NCBI RefSeq assembly: GCF_024346995.1
Contig: NZ_AP024887.1
Span: forward strand, 1,302,001-1,366,000
DNA from: Vibrio palustris
GTDB lineage: Bacteria; Pseudomonadota; Gammaproteobacteria; Enterobacterales; Vibrionaceae
Length of the DNA stretch: 64,000 nucleotides
Direction: 5' to 3'
Part shown: positions 8,679 through 18,890 of the stretch, one piece after another
Layout: each line of letters opens with the position of its first letter
How positions within the stretch are numbered: the first letter of the stretch is position 1
The notes under the pieces: generated by a model
The model's input: the letters and a program-made list of their open reading frames with translations, nothing else
Database searches by the model: none
What the model was told of the DNA's origin: nothing
Program-made: the position numbers and the translations under genes

Positions 8679-9401
8679 ATGAAGTTCCCTTATCGCAATA
8701 TCGTGATACTTACCGGAGCCGGTATTTCGGCCGAATCGGGCATTCAAACATTTCGTAGTGAAGATGGGTTGTGGGAACAGCACCGTATCGAAGATGTCGC
8801 AACGCCGGAAGGTTTTGAGCGAGATCCCAATTTAGTGCAAGCATTTTATAATCAGCGTCGTAGAGAGATTCAACAAGCAAACATTCAACCAAACGCTGCC
8901 CATCAAGCGTTAGGGCGCTTAGAGCAGGAATCTGAAGGAAGCGTAACCATAGTGACACAAAATATCGATGATTTGCACGAACGTGGTGGAAGTCATCATA
9001 TTTATCATATGCATGGTGAGCTACTTAAAGCGCGTTGCACCGAGTCACAACAAACGGTTGAACAATTGACAGACATTCATACTGGTGATTTATGCCATTG
9101 CTGCCAAATGCCTGCTCAAATGCGTCCACATATTGTGTGGTTTGGTGAGATGCCATTATCGATGGGAGAAATTTATCAAGCCATCCAAGACGCCGATTTG
9201 TTCATTTCTATCGGCACTTCGGGGGTCGTGTATCCGGCCGCTGGTCTCGTGCATGATGCGAAACTATCAGGCGCACACACGATAGAAATCAACCTTGAAC
9301 CAAGTGCAGTGCAAACAGAGTTTGCTGAAAAACGCTATGGTAAAGCAAGTGTGGAAGTACCTAAGCTGGTTGCAGAGCTACTTGACTTACAATGTCCGTA
9401 A
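8679..9401 (+). CDS. cobB: NAD-dependent protein deacylase (sirtuin)
   Basis: This 240-residue class III sirtuin has the NAD-binding [10 protein letters not shown] (13-22), [12 protein letters not shown] (93-104) and the catalytic His in HMHGEL (H112). It also has zinc-binding cysteines around CTES and CHCC. Tyr57 and Arg60 in AFYNQRRR correspond to the Tyr-Arg pair that lets E. coli CobB and SIRT5 remove succinyl and malonyl as well as acetyl groups. CobB deacylates lysines of acetyl-CoA synthetase and many other proteins. The start matches the short CobB form and is preceded by AAAGGATC. The gene stands alone between amt and the convergent potD. Confidence 0.92.
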   Translation: MKFPYRNIVILTGAGISAESGIQTFRSEDGLWEQHRIEDVATPEGFERDPNLVQAFYNQRRREIQQANIQPNAAHQALGRLEQESEGSVTIVTQNIDDLHERGGSHHIYHMHGELLKARCTESQQTVEQLTDIHTGDLCHCCQMPAQMRPHIVWFGEMPLSMGEIYQAIQDADLFISIGTSGVVYPAAGLVHDAKLSGAHTIEINLEPSAVQTEFAEKRYGKASVEVPKLVAELLDLQCP

Positions 9402-9430
9402 CAGATTCTTATTCATATTAATCTAAATAT

Positions 9431-9458
9431 AAAAACCACTTCCTTAGAAGTGGTTTTT
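9431..9458. terminator. Bidirectional terminator between cobB and potD
   Basis: AAAAACCACTTC, loop CTTA, GAAGTGGTTTTT: a perfect 12-bp stem with T runs on both strands, between the convergent cobB and potD genes. Confidence 0.9.
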
Positions 9459-9502
9459 ATCATTAACACATCTACTCAGTAGCGTGTTTTTAACTATTCC
9501 AT

Positions 9503-10543
9503 TTACTGGCTCACTTTCAATTTCTGGAACAGCTCTTCATAAAGCGCAGAGGCTTTACCCACATCGTCTTGGAACACACCAGTTTTCATCACGTCTTCTG
9601 GTGGGAAAACATTAGTATCGTTCTTATAAGATTTAGGTAAATATTTATACGCTGTTTTCACTGGGGTTGGATAACCTGTCATTTCTGAAATTTTCGCAGC
9701 ATTTTCTGGCTTTAATAAGAAATCAATCATTTTATAGGCGGCATCGACATTTTTCGCACCGCTTGGGATAGACAAGTTATCCATCCAAAAAATAGCCCCT
9801 TTCTTTGGCCAAGCCATTTCAATCGGCGCCCCGTCTTTATGCGCTGCATATGCTGAGCCATTCCATAACATACCTAGAGATACCTCTCCAGCCATGTACG
9901 GACGAGCAGGGAAGTCTGAATTGAAAACCAACACGTTTGGCATGAGCTTTTTCAGTTCTTCGTACGCTTCATGAATTTTCTTTGGATCCGTGGTGTTTGG
10001 GTTATAACCTAATTTAACCAGTGCTATATGGAAAACTTCTCGCGCATCATCCATCAGCATCAGCTGGCCTTCAAAGTCTTTATTCCATAGCTGGCCCCAG
10101 CTGGTAAATTTAGACTTATCATAGTATTCAGTATTAACACCAATCCCAGTGGCTCCCCAAACATAAGGAATTGAGTAATCGCTTTTTGGATCAAATGATT
10201 TGTTAAGGTAGTTAGGATCGATATCTTTAAAATGGCTAAGCTTAGAATGATCGATTTTTTGAATCATACCTTCTTTGCGCATTTTGGATACAAAATACGT
10301 GGATGGTACAACTAAGTCATATCCTGTTTTCTGGGTTTTTAACTTGGCATACATCGTTTCATTTGATTCATAAGTTGAATAAATGACTTTAATACCCGTT
10401 TGCTTAGTAAAGTCTTGTAGAACTTCTTGAGGGATGTATTCGGACCAGTTGTAAAAGTAAAGCACATTGTCGTCTTGTGCCATGGCGCTACCACTGAATA
10501 GTGCCGTTGCGCATAATACGCCAGCATATAATTTATTTTTCAT
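9503..10543 (-). CDS. potD: Spermidine/putrescine-binding periplasmic protein
   Basis: The 346-residue product has a classical signal peptide ending SGSAMA|QDD, followed by LYFYNWSEYIPQEVLQDF, the PotD/PotF hallmark, and DLVVPSTYFVSKM. It captures polyamines in the periplasm and delivers them to PotB-PotC with PotA as ATPase. The gene is last in the potABC-D order, but 191 nt separate it from potC, with a long hairpin in the gap. It may therefore have its own promoter or be differentially stabilised. Only one potD copy is present here, whereas some vibrios carry two. Confidence 0.93.
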   Translation of the reverse strand: MKNKLYAGVLCATALFSGSAMAQDDNVLYFYNWSEYIPQEVLQDFTKQTGIKVIYSTYESNETMYAKLKTQKTGYDLVVPSTYFVSKMRKEGMIQKIDHSKLSHFKDIDPNYLNKSFDPKSDYSIPYVWGATGIGVNTEYYDKSKFTSWGQLWNKDFEGQLMLMDDAREVFHIALVKLGYNPNTTDPKKIHEAYEELKKLMPNVLVFNSDFPARPYMAGEVSLGMLWNGSAYAAHKDGAPIEMAWPKKGAIFWMDNLSIPSGAKNVDAAYKMIDFLLKPENAAKISEMTGYPTPVKTAYKYLPKSYKNDTNVFPPEDVMKTGVFQDDVGKASALYEELFQKLKVSQ

Positions 10544-10680
10544 TACGTTTCCATGTCTTAGTGTATTTGCTAGTTGACCTAGTGATGATACTCATATGAT
10601 GAGTAGGGTTGTGATTCATCATTTCATAGCGGTGCGTTAACTGAATGACTCAGCGCAAACACGCCATGAAGATGTATCGA

Positions 10681-10717
10681 ATAATGATGAGAGCCAATGA
10701 CTTACTCTCATCATTAT
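10681..10717 (-). repeat. 13-bp inverted repeat between potC and potD
   Basis: ATAATGATGAGAG and CTCTCATCATTAT form a perfect 13-bp stem around an 11-nt loop. The hairpin lies 18 nt after the potC stop and has no T run on the minus strand. It looks more like an mRNA-stabilising or processing element than a full terminator, which would suit a transporter that needs more binding protein than permease. Confidence 0.6.
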
Positions 10718-10734
10718 AGTTGATTAGGAAGGGA

Positions 10735-11505
10735 TTAAGGTTTGGGATCTCGTGCGAGCCACTGTGAACATAAGACGAGCAACAGTGATAATACTAACAT
10801 GACAGTAGCCAGTGCATTAACATCTGGAGACAATCCAATGCGTACCATGGAGTAAATTTTTAAAGGTAAAATTTCATAGCTTGGACCAGTCACAAACGAA
10901 CTGATGATCACATCGTCTAATGACAGCGTAAAACTCAGTAACCAACCCGCAGCAACCGCCGGTTTAGCGAGAGGAACAATGATACTTTTAAGAATCGTCC
11001 ATTCACCTGCACCTAAATCTTTTGCTGCTTCTAACATCTTGACGTCAAAGCCATTTAATCGGCTATATACGGTTATCACGACAAACGGCAAACAAAAGGT
11101 AATGTGGGCGATCAAAAGCGTCATCAGACCAAGCTGAGCTCCCAACACGAGAAATAGAGCAAGGAAAGAAATCGCCATAACAATATCGGGAGACATCATA
11201 ACGACAAACAATAAGCCACTGACCATCGCTTTGCCTTTAAACTGATACCGATACAACGCAACTGCAGTTAAGGTGCCAATCAGGGTTGCTGCAGTCGCTG
11301 AAATTACCGAGACAGTCAGTGAATGCCAAGCAGCCTGCATTAAACTATCGTTATGAATCAGCGATTCATACCATTTGGTGGTAAAACCTTGCCAACGTAA
11401 ACCAAAGCGACTTGCATTGAATGAATTCACAATCAAGACCACAATCGGCAGATATAAAAAAACGTATATAAGGCCGACAAAGCTAAATTTAATTGATTTT
11501 CCCAT
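10735..11505 (-). CDS. potC: Spermidine/putrescine ABC transporter permease PotC
   Basis: A 256-residue inner-membrane protein with six predicted helices and the binding-protein-dependent transport EAA loop (EAAKDLGAGEWTILKSIIVPLAKPAV) that docks on PotA. It pairs with PotB to form the channel. Its ATG overlaps the potB stop codon in a TAATG junction, so the two are translationally coupled. The order potA-potB-potC-potD follows the E. coli operon. Confidence 0.93.
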   Translation of the reverse strand: MGKSIKFSFVGLIYVFLYLPIVVLIVNSFNASRFGLRWQGFTTKWYESLIHNDSLMQAAWHSLTVSVISATAATLIGTLTAVALYRYQFKGKAMVSGLLFVVMMSPDIVMAISFLALFLVLGAQLGLMTLLIAHITFCLPFVVITVYSRLNGFDVKMLEAAKDLGAGEWTILKSIIVPLAKPAVAAGWLLSFTLSLDDVIISSFVTGPSYEILPLKIYSMVRIGLSPDVNALATVMLVLSLLLVLCSQWLARDPKP

Positions 11506-12365
11506 TAATCTAGCTCCACTTTCTTGTTGAGTAGCTTACTTGCTCGGTAATATGCATACATCAGTAAGGCCATCACTATCGTCAATGCAATACTGGTTGC
11601 TGCGCCAAATGGCCAATCGCGGGCGTTCAGCACTTGGCTCTTAATGACATTACCTACCAATGGGTTTTTGGCGCCGCCAAGTAAATCAGAAACATAAAAC
11701 ATCCCAAGAGCGGGGAGCAGTACCAATAAGCACCCGCCAATGATGCCCGGCATCGTCAATGGGAACACGATTTTAAGCAAGATTTGTACTTTATTAGCGC
11801 CTAAATCTCTGGCAGCTTCTAAATAGGTTTTGTCTAACTTTTCAATTGATGAATAAAGCGGCAAAATCATGAAAGGCAACAGAATGTAAACCAAGCCAAT
11901 CATTACTGCGGTTTCTGAATACATGATGCGAATCGGGCGGTCAATAATATCGAGCGATAGTAGCAGTGAATTGAGCACACCATGCGTTCCTAATACCATT
12001 TTCATACCATAGGTACGAATTAACGAATTCGTCCAAAATGGAATAATGACTAAGAACAACATAAAGCTGCGCCATTTCGCTGGCATCTTAGTGATAGCAT
12101 AGGCGAACGGATACCCAAGGAGCAGGCAAAACAATGTAGCGAGGATCGCCATATAAAAAGAATGTCCAAGCACCTTGGCATACAAGGGATCGACCAAGCG
12201 AACATAGTTATCCAAAGTAAACGTAAAACTCAGTAGGTTGGCGTCGTCTTTGGTTAAAAAACTGGTACCGATGATCATTAAGTTAGGAACTAAAACAAAT
12301 AGCGTCAGCCAACCAACCACGAGAAACACAATGGTTTTTTGTAGATTAAACTTACGTGTGATCAT
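11505..12365 (-). CDS. potB: Spermidine/putrescine ABC transporter permease PotB
   Basis: A 286-residue permease with six hydrophobic helices and an EAA loop ([27 protein letters not shown]). It forms the transmembrane heterodimer with PotC. Its start overlaps the 3' end of potA by 14 nt and its stop overlaps potC by one base, as expected for a tightly coupled operon. The ATG at 12365 lies inside the potA coding sequence. Confidence 0.93.
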   Translation of the reverse strand: MITRKFNLQKTIVFLVVGWLTLFVLVPNLMIIGTSFLTKDDANLLSFTFTLDNYVRLVDPLYAKVLGHSFYMAILATLFCLLLGYPFAYAITKMPAKWRSFMLFLVIIPFWTNSLIRTYGMKMVLGTHGVLNSLLLSLDIIDRPIRIMYSETAVMIGLVYILLPFMILPLYSSIEKLDKTYLEAARDLGANKVQILLKIVFPLTMPGIIGGCLLVLLPALGMFYVSDLLGGAKNPLVGNVIKSQVLNARDWPFGAATSIALTIVMALLMYAYYRASKLLNKKVELD

Positions 12366-13461
12366 CGAGAATCACCTCCCAACTTTCGACCCAAGTTATG
12401 GACACTTTTTGCCCAATAGAGTGGTCGACATCAGGATCGTCTTCATTGAAAAACTCGCTGATCATGACCATGTCACCGGATTCCATTTCTACTTCTGAAT
12501 CCAATGTCATACCTTTATAGGTTCGATCGCGCACATAGCCCACTAAGCCTTTTGATTCACTTTGTGAAATCTCTTCAATACGTAAATCTTCAGGGCGAAG
12601 TAGTACCTGCAAATGTTGGCCTGATTGAATGGCATTTTTATAATACACCGTATTCGCAACACCATGGATAGTGACTAAAATACGTTCTTCATCCAAACGC
12701 TCTTTTGCGACGGCTGGAAAGACATTAATTTCACCAATAAAGCGGGCAACGAAGAGATTTTTCGGCTCTTCATAAATCGCTTTTGGGCTGCCATCTTGTT
12801 CTATTACGCCATCGCGCATGACAATAATGCGGTCAGACATCGATAACGCTTCTTCTTGATCATGAGTCACAAAAATAAACGTGATGCCCAACTTACGCTG
12901 CAGTTGCTTAAGCTCGGTCTGCATTTGTTTACGTAATTTATAATCCAACGCCGATAAAGATTCGTCGAGCAACAAAACTTTTGGTTTATTGACCACCGCA
13001 CGCGCGATAGCAATACGTTGCTGTTGGCCGCCAGAAAGTTGATCGGGCTTACGCTGCGCCATATGCTCTAAGCGCACCATGCTTAATACTTCCATAACGC
13101 GAGATTCGATTTCGGTACTGCTTACTTTTTGCATGCGCAAACCAAAAGCGACGTTCTCAAATACGGTCATATGAGGGAATAAAGCGTAACTTTGAAAGAC
13201 AGTATTCACATGGCGGTTTTCAGCCGGGGTTTCTGTCACATCATTCTTATCGAGTAAGATAGAGCCAGAATCGACGCTTTCAAAGCCTGCGATCATTCTT
13301 AGTACGGTAGTCTTACCACAGCCAGAAGGGCCAAGAATAGTGAGGAATTCACCGTGATTGACGTTTAAGTTTAAGTTCGAAATTATTTCTTTACCATCGA
13401 AACTTTTAGTAACGTTAGTTAGTTTGATTACTGTATTTGCAACGCAATGCTCTTTATTCAA
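12352..13461 (-). CDS. potA: Spermidine/putrescine ABC transporter ATPase PotA
   Basis: The 369-residue ATPase has Walker [10 protein letters not shown] (44-52), the signature LSGGQQQR, Walker [13 protein letters not shown] and the switch [12 protein letters not shown], followed by a C-terminal TOBE-type regulatory domain from about residue 240. It energises polyamine import through PotBC. The first codon appears to be TTG (13459-13461), preceded by GTAGGAG about 10 nt upstream. No ATG is available before the conserved region. It is the first gene of the operon, so the promoter should lie in 13462-13817. Confidence 0.92.
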   Translation of the reverse strand: MNKEHCVANTVIKLTNVTKSFDGKEIISNLNLNVNHGEFLTILGPSGCGKTTVLRMIAGFESVDSGSILLDKNDVTETPAENRHVNTVFQSYALFPHMTVFENVAFGLRMQKVSSTEIESRVMEVLSMVRLEHMAQRKPDQLSGGQQQRIAIARAVVNKPKVLLLDESLSALDYKLRKQMQTELKQLQRKLGITFIFVTHDQEEALSMSDRIIVMRDGVIEQDGSPKAIYEEPKNLFVARFIGEINVFPAVAKERLDEERILVTIHGVANTVYYKNAIQSGQHLQVLLRPEDLRIEEISQSESKGLVGYVRDRTYKGMTLDSEVEMESGDMVMISEFFNEDDPDVDHSIGQKVSITWVESWEVILDDHT

Positions 13462-13817
13462 CGTCTGTTTTTCTCCTACCTGGGCCTAGCGCAATTTGCT
13501 TGATTGTGACCATATGTAATACATTAAGTCGCGAATCATAATCATCGCGTACTGGAAGTCAAAGTATTTTAGCGTGTTAGGGCAAAAATTTCGTAATATA
13601 CACTAACAATTTAATCCTGCTAGGACAGCCGCAATTAGGCAGAATGTGCACTATTCATTCGAAAACAACACACAAGTCACATTACTGTTTTTGTACTAAC
13701 AAACATTACCGTATAATAACTGACAATATTTGTGAAATAATGACGCGTAACCGTGTTTGAAGATATCTTGATAGAGAAGACGATTTTCAATCCCATTCAG
13801 CCTTCTAGAGTAGTGTA
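13462..13817. other. Divergent promoter region potA / membrane protein gene
   Basis: A 356-nt AT-rich stretch between the divergent potA and the membrane-protein gene at 13818. I see no open frame, no strong inverted repeat and no recognisable operator. It should contain both promoters. Confidence 0.5.
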
Positions 13818-14642
13818 ATGAATAACGAAACAGAAAAAGATTTCAATTTGGGGGGCAGTATTGATACTGCACTTTCTGGACAGTACGAACTGAGCATTAC
13901 CAAAGTGTTTAAAGAAGCTTGGGATTGTACTATTCAGCACTTCCTGTCGTTTAGCCCTGCCATCATCTTATTAGCTATTTTGCAGATTGCTATTTTCTTT
14001 ATTGCACTGCACTTTCAAGTATCCAATGTCACAGGGATATTTGAAAACTTTGCGAAGAACGGGACATTTCCTGATGGTTTTATGCGCTCCTTATATATCG
14101 CGAACTTTAGCTACGAAGTCGTGAGTGCGCCATTCTACGCCGGTGTGTCTTTAATGGCGATGAGCCATGCTGCAGGTTTGAGTACAACCACCAAGCAGAT
14201 AGGCAGCGGTTTACAATATACGGTTTCAGTCATTATCGTGACGTTAGTCAGTCTTGTGCTGCAAGGCGTCGCTAATTTACTTCTACCCGTTATTTCACTG
14301 TATTTGTCGTTAGCATTTACTAATGCAAGTTTATTGGTATGTGAAAAACGAGTGCGTCCTTTTACTGCTTTGTGGCTATCCTTACGTGCGGCAAACCGCA
14401 AGCTTTTGCAGTTATCCGTCATTTATGCCGTTATTATGGGTTTATTTCTTGCGGCATTAATGTTTTATGGCATAGGCTTAGTGTTAGTACTTCCTTTTTT
14501 CTTTCATGTTAAAGGGATCATTTATCGTAATATGTTTGGTGTACGCCTCAAAGTAGTCGCAACCAATCATGACGACGACAATGATAATAGTGACGGGGGA
14601 GAAAGTGATAACGACAAACCAAGTCAGGTATTTAATGCGTAA
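13818..14642 (+). CDS. Integral membrane protein of unknown function
   Basis: The 274-residue product has a cytoplasmic-looking N-terminus, about five or six hydrophobic helices between residues 50 and 235, and a very acidic Asp/Asn-rich tail (HDDDNDNSDGGESDND). I do not recognise a named family; the overall plan resembles the YciC/UPF0259 type of polytopic proteins, but that is a guess. Its stop codon overlaps the start of the Bax-like lipoprotein by 8 nt, so the two are translationally coupled and may act together in the envelope. The ATG at 13818 has only a weak ribosome-binding site. Confidence 0.6.
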   Translation: MNNETEKDFNLGGSIDTALSGQYELSITKVFKEAWDCTIQHFLSFSPAIILLAILQIAIFFIALHFQVSNVTGIFENFAKNGTFPDGFMRSLYIANFSYEVVSAPFYAGVSLMAMSHAAGLSTTTKQIGSGLQYTVSVIIVTLVSLVLQGVANLLLPVISLYLSLAFTNASLLVCEKRVRPFTALWLSLRAANRKLLQLSVIYAVIMGLFLAALMFYGIGLVLVLPFFFHVKGIIYRNMFGVRLKVVATNHDDDNDNSDGGESDNDKPSQVFNA

Positions 14643-15423
14643 CATTGTTATTGCTGGCATCGCAGCGGTTTTAGCCAGTTGCGGCTATCAATTTGTCACG
14701 AGCACTCAGGGCAGTGAATCAAAGGGAGCTGCCTATCAGCGTATGGGCCCGCCACCAGATTTTTCAGCGATTGATAATATCGCTGATCGTAAAGCGAGTT
14801 TTTTCGACTACGTTCGTGAAGGCATTCAAAATGAGAATCAACGTATTCTTCATGAGCGCCAACAACTTAAACAAATTAAACAAGCCTTAGATAAAGGCAA
14901 ACCGTTATCTAATGAGAATAAGGTAACAGCCAAGCTATTGGGTGAATTGTATAATTTGAAAGTCACTGATGACACGATTAACAAACAATGGGTCAACCAT
15001 ATGTTACGCCGGGCCGATGTCATTCCTGAAGCGCTTGCTCTGTCACAAGCGGCCAATGAATCCGCTTGGGGAATGTCGCGTTTTGCTCGCCAAGCTAATA
15101 ACTATTTTGGTCAATGGTGCTATAAAGCCGGATGTGGATTAATCCCCAAACAGCGAGGGGCGGACATGACTCATGAAGTCGCTAAGTTTTCATCGGTTAG
15201 TGAATCAATCCATCGCTACTTTATGAATGTTAATCGTAATAAAGCGTATCAGCCATTGCGTAAAATTCGGTATGAACGACGCCAACAGAATAAGAAAATC
15301 TTGAGTACAGCGGCAGCCCTAAAGTTAGTGCAAGGCTTGAAGAACTATTCTGAGCGGGGACAAGAATACGTTAATATTATTTCAGGTATGATTAATCATA
15401 ACGAGCAATACTGGGAATATTAA
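14635..15423 (+). CDS. Bax-like glucosaminidase-domain lipoprotein
   Basis: This 262-residue protein begins MRNIVIAGIAAVLASCGYQF, a lipoprotein signal with lipobox LASC. It continues into a lysozyme-like glucosaminidase domain: ALALSQAANESAWGMSRFARQANNYFGQWC, where the Glu of ANESAWG is the expected catalytic acid. The domain and spacing resemble E. coli Bax. Such proteins cleave glycan strands of peptidoglycan. The start at 14635 overlaps the upstream membrane-protein gene; the longer frame from 14569 runs inside that gene and would destroy the lipoprotein signal. A strong terminator follows. Confidence 0.8.
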   Translation: MRNIVIAGIAAVLASCGYQFVTSTQGSESKGAAYQRMGPPPDFSAIDNIADRKASFFDYVREGIQNENQRILHERQQLKQIKQALDKGKPLSNENKVTAKLLGELYNLKVTDDTINKQWVNHMLRRADVIPEALALSQAANESAWGMSRFARQANNYFGQWCYKAGCGLIPKQRGADMTHEVAKFSSVSESIHRYFMNVNRNKAYQPLRKIRYERRQQNKKILSTAAALKLVQGLKNYSERGQEYVNIISGMINHNEQYWEY

Positions 15424-15449
15424 GTATTGTTTTATAATAAGATGAGCAT

Positions 15450-15479
15450 AAAAAAGGCTACGGTAACGTAGCCTTTTTT
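15450..15479. terminator. Bidirectional terminator between the bax-like gene and ttcA
   Basis: AAAAAAGGCTACG, loop GTAA, CGTAGCCTTTTTT: a perfect 13-bp stem with T runs on both strands, between convergent genes. Confidence 0.9.
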
Positions 15480-15520
15480 TTATTTCCCCACTCACTAAGT
15501 GACGGTGTAACTTAGTGACA

Positions 15521-16459
15521 TTAAGAAAGGTTAGTGACGTTCAATGTCATTGCTGGATCAACATCAAACGCTACACTTTCATCAAAATCAGTAGGTTGGG
15601 TTGGGAAGTTATCTTTATCAAAACCAATGTCGCCACCATCAATGATTCCCGAATCACTATCGATAGATTTAAAGTCGAACAAATTATGATCGGCTAAATG
15701 GCTTGGTACCACGTTTTGCATCGCTTTAAACATGGTTTCAATACGACCAGGGAATTGTTTATCCCAACCGTTCAACATTGCTTTAATGTTCTGACGTTGC
15801 ATATTTGGCTGAGTACCACATAGATTACATGGAATGATAGGGTACTCACGGGCTTCAGAAAATTTGATGATGTCTTTCTCACGGCAATAGGCCAAAGGAC
15901 GAATGACGACATGTTCACCGTTATCCGACACTAGCTTTGGCGGCATACCTTTCATTTTACCGCCGTAGAACATATTCAAGAATAGAGTTTCTAAAATATC
16001 ATCACGATGATGCCCTAACGCGATTTTTGTCGCGCCTAATTCTTTAGCTGTACGATACAAAATACCGCGACGTAAGCGAGAGCATAGTGAACATGTGGTT
16101 TTGCCTTCAGGTACTTTTTCTTTAACAATCGAGTAGGTATCTTCTTCCACGATTTTGTATTGTACACCTAAGCTTTCTAGGTAAGCTGGCAGAACGTGTT
16201 CAGGAAACCCTGGTTGTTTTTGGTCTAAGTTAACCGCGATTAGTTCAAAAGAGACCGGCGCGCTCTTTTGCAAACTCATCAGAATATCAAGCATAGTGAA
16301 GCTGTCTTTTCCGCCAGACAGACACACCATAATGCGGTCACCTTCTTCAATCATGTTGAAGTCAGCAATAGCCTGACCCGTATTACGACGCAGACGTTTT
16401 TGAAGTTTATTGAAATTGTATTGTTGCGCTTTGGTACGCTCTTGAGTTTGCTCGGTCAT
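15521..16459 (-). CDS. ttcA: tRNA 2-thiocytidine biosynthesis protein TtcA
   Basis: This 312-residue protein has the PP-loop SGGKDS (48-53) and the two CxxC pairs (C123/C126 and C211/C214) that hold the iron-sulfur cluster. TtcA thiolates cytidine 32 in certain tRNAs using ATP. The acidic C-terminal tail ([19 protein letters not shown]) is typical of vibrio TtcA. The order ttcA-uspE-fnr on one strand is widely conserved in gamma-proteobacteria. TtcA itself needs an Fe-S cluster, so its linkage to the Fe-S sensor Fnr is suggestive. Confidence 0.95.
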   Translation of the reverse strand: MTEQTQERTKAQQYNFNKLQKRLRRNTGQAIADFNMIEEGDRIMVCLSGGKDSFTMLDILMSLQKSAPVSFELIAVNLDQKQPGFPEHVLPAYLESLGVQYKIVEEDTYSIVKEKVPEGKTTCSLCSRLRRGILYRTAKELGATKIALGHHRDDILETLFLNMFYGGKMKGMPPKLVSDNGEHVVIRPLAYCREKDIIKFSEAREYPIIPCNLCGTQPNMQRQNIKAMLNGWDKQFPGRIETMFKAMQNVVPSHLADHNLFDFKSIDSDSGIIDGGDIGFDKDNFPTQPTDFDESVAFDVDPAMTLNVTNLS

Positions 16460-16549
16460 TTAGCTTGCGCTCTTTATCTTGATAACAAAATGAAGTGCGT
16501 ATGATACGCATAAATGCTAGATATTCCAGTTTTTAGGGCGATGAAACGT

Positions 16550-16578
16550 AAATCCCCCGTGATAATTCACGAGGGATT
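16550..16578 (-). terminator. Hairpin after uspE
   Basis: A 13-bp stem with one mismatch (AAATCCC..CCGTGA with TCACG..GGGATTT) and a 3-nt loop between uspE and ttcA. Because the T run is short, read-through is possible. Confidence 0.6.
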
Positions 16579-16600
16579 TAAATTTCAATAGGTTGATACT

Positions 16601-17539
16601 TTAGTTTGGAGCAAGTGGACTCACAAAACCTTCGGGTTTGAGTGCCAGTATGTCGCAACCTATTTTATCAATAACTTGTTCGGCGGTATTACCAAGAAAA
16701 ACCGCGGACAGGCCAGTTCGACCCGTTGTCCCTATCACACAAATACCGGCATTAAGAGAGCTGGCCGCTTTGGGAATGACTTCTTCAGGTAATCCTTGCT
16801 CAACGAGAGTATGTTCTTCAGCAATCCCATGTTTTTGTCTTAACGCTTTCATGGATGTTAAATGATGACCGCGAATCGCATCGGAGTAAGCGCTGGGATC
16901 AAACTCGGGTAACTCGATGGCGATATTGGCGGGTGTCGCGGGGTAAGCGTTAACAAGATAAGGGGTCGCATTTAAACGCTCACTCATACTCATGGCTTGT
17001 TCGACCATACGATCGTTGAGATCTTGATGAGTCTCTAATTCAGAACCCACATGAACAGAAGCAATAATGTTAGCTCCCTGTGGCCAGTGGGCATTTTTCA
17101 CTAAAGCAACAGGGGTTGGACATTTGCGCAATAAATGCCAATCTGTCGGGGTAAACAGTACCGATTCTAATAAATCGTGTTTACGTGTCCCTTTGATCAC
17201 AATGTCATGATGACCTTCAAAGACTTCATGAATAATGGCTTCGTAAGGTCGGTTATGCCATACAACTTTAATGTGTAGATCGAAGTCATCACTTAAGTAG
17301 GGCTGAGCTATTGTTCTCATCCATTGCTCTCGTTGCGATATCACACCTTGGCGCATCGCATCTCGCTCTTCGGAGGAGAGCATTGAGGTCATGTCATAAG
17401 AAAAATCATAGATAGATAAGAAGAAGGTGAGTTGGCTGCGGGAGCGACTATGCGCGGCTAATTTCGCCGCTCGAGCAAGTGCGACTTGCTCATCTCGATT
17501 AACGTCTGCGACGGCGAGAATATTACTGTAAATACTCAT
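16601..17539 (-). CDS. uspE: Universal stress protein UspE
   Basis: A 312-residue protein with two Usp domains in tandem. The second domain ends with the nucleotide-binding signature VIGTTGRTGLSAVFLGNTAEQVI, while the first has the degenerate form VIKGTRKHDLLESVLFTPTDWHLL. UspE helps survival under stress and influences motility and adhesion in E. coli. The start is the ATG at 17539, preceded by AAGGGG; the six extra codons of the longer frame lack a ribosome-binding site. It lies just downstream of fnr, as in most enterics and vibrios. Confidence 0.92.
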   Translation of the reverse strand: MSIYSNILAVADVNRDEQVALARAAKLAAHSRSRSQLTFFLSIYDFSYDMTSMLSSEERDAMRQGVISQREQWMRTIAQPYLSDDFDLHIKVVWHNRPYEAIIHEVFEGHHDIVIKGTRKHDLLESVLFTPTDWHLLRKCPTPVALVKNAHWPQGANIIASVHVGSELETHQDLNDRMVEQAMSMSERLNATPYLVNAYPATPANIAIELPEFDPSAYSDAIRGHHLTSMKALRQKHGIAEEHTLVEQGLPEEVIPKAASSLNAGICVIGTTGRTGLSAVFLGNTAEQVIDKIGCDILALKPEGFVSPLAPN

Positions 17540-17592
17540 AAACGAACCCCTTATCAATGTCGTCGAGCTATAGATACTCTAGCGCAAATACA

Positions 17593-17600
17593 GGGGTAGG
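17593..17600 (+). other. KOPS octamer pointing toward dif
   Basis: GGGTAGGG fits the FtsK-orienting sequence GGGNAGGG on the plus strand, left of dif, so it directs FtsK rightward to dif at 22445. One octamer alone is weak evidence. Confidence 0.45.
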
Positions 17601-17632
17601 GACAGTAAGTCAAACAGAGAAGTGCAGAAAGT

Positions 17633-17662
17633 ATGATGTAGCTCGATATGAAGCTACATCAT
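17633..17662 (-). terminator. Hairpin after fnr
   Basis: ATGATGTAGCT and AGCTACATCAT form an 11-bp stem immediately downstream of the fnr stop codon on the minus strand. There is no long T run. Confidence 0.5.
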
Positions 17663-17673
17663 CTGGAAACGAT

Positions 17674-18423
17674 TTAATTGCTATCTGTAACGCCGGCTAA
17701 CTCTTTGATAGCGTCATGATCTAAGATAGTAATGTATTTCCCTTTTACGGCTAATAATTCAGATTTTTGGAAACGCCCCAATAAACGGCTGATGGTTTCT
17801 ACTGTTAATCCTAAGTAGTTACCTATATCACCACGAGTCATCGTCAAACGGAATTCACGTTGAGAGAAACCACGTTGGGAAAATCGCGTAGAAAGATGAT
17901 AAAGAAAGGCGGCTAAGCGCTCTTCTGCATTCTTTTTTGAAAGTAGCAGAATCATTTCTTGGTCACCTTTAATTTCATTGCTCATCAAACGCATGATTTG
18001 TTGACGTAACTTTGGCATTTTACCTGAGAGGTCGTCCACAATTTCGTACGGGATCTCACATACCATCGAGGTTTCTAGTGCTTGTGCAAAACTCGGATGG
18101 GCATCTGACATGATAGCATCAAAGCCGACGATATCTCCTGCAAGGTGGAAGGCGGTAATTTGCTCATCGCCTTGTTCTGTTATGGTGTAGCTTTTTACGG
18201 TTCCAGAGCGGATCGCATAGAGCGACTTAAGCTCATCTCCAGCTTTGAAAAGCTCCTGTCCTTTTTGAATCGGTTTCTTACGCTCAATAATCTGATCAAG
18301 CTGATCGAGTTCTGATTCATTCAGCGTAAAAGGGATACAAAGTTGGCTGATACTACACTCTTGGCAATGAATAGCACAACCACCGGATTGAATACGCTTT
18401 GCTGCTGGTTTGTCAGATATCAT
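17674..18423 (-). CDS. fnr: Fumarate/nitrate reduction regulator Fnr
   Basis: This 249-residue oxygen-sensing CRP-family activator has the four cluster cysteines C20, C23, C29 and C122 at the same positions as E. coli FNR. It has a cyclic-nucleotide-type beta-roll, a dimerisation helix, and a helix-turn-helix with the recognition helix [12 protein letters not shown] (Glu, Ser and Arg contacts conserved). With its [4Fe-4S] cluster intact it dimerises and binds TTGAT-N4-ATCAA sites. The ATG at 18423 follows GAAAGG. It probably controls anaerobic genes and may influence the divergent nosP operon, though I see no clear FNR box in the shared upstream region. Confidence 0.96.
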   Translation of the reverse strand: MISDKPAAKRIQSGGCAIHCQECSISQLCIPFTLNESELDQLDQIIERKKPIQKGQELFKAGDELKSLYAIRSGTVKSYTITEQGDEQITAFHLAGDIVGFDAIMSDAHPSFAQALETSMVCEIPYEIVDDLSGKMPKLRQQIMRLMSNEIKGDQEMILLLSKKNAEERLAAFLYHLSTRFSQRGFSQREFRLTMTRGDIGNYLGLTVETISRLLGRFQKSELLAVKGKYITILDHDAIKELAGVTDSN

Positions 18424-18890
18424 AATAACCTTTCACTAAATTGATGTACGCGAGTATGTTAACACTCATTCGAAACAAAGGGTAGATAAATAAACCCTTT
18501 AAAAACATGACGTTAACTTATATTTTTAAACATACCCTTATTGATAATAATGTTATAAAATCAAAGCTTTTATGTCTATCTATTGGCACAAAATTACATA
18601 ATAAATGAGATGCCGATTAACAAAATGATAACAATTTTGGTATCGCTACCGTAATGGATAAAAAGTGGTACGTAAATTATTTAAACTGATGATCTCACGA
18701 ATTCGAGAGCGTTATCTGTATTGTTGGTCAATTTATTGTGTAGTGTCACATTAGTTATAGGGATGTTAGAAAGTAAATGGTAACTATTTACTAGCAGCAA
18801 TGTATCATTATCACTAATTACAGTAGAATACTCCTATAATATAGTACTGATGTAATGATAAATTGATACACGAGTTCGAGGGTATAAAAC
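18424..18890. other. Long divergent promoter region fnr / nosP operon
   Basis: 467 nt of AT-rich DNA without an open frame. A TATAAT-type -10 element lies near 18834, upstream of the small membrane protein gene, with a poor -35. I found no complete FNR box; TTGAT-like half sites are not convincing. Confidence 0.45.

Noticed and set aside
12466..12478. ATGACCATGTCAC considered as matS
   Set aside because: It mismatches at position 1 and has C at the R position, so it is at least two changes away.
18424..18890. FNR box in the fnr/nosP upstream region
   Set aside because: Only half-sites such as TTGAT are present; no TTGAT-N4-ATCAA.
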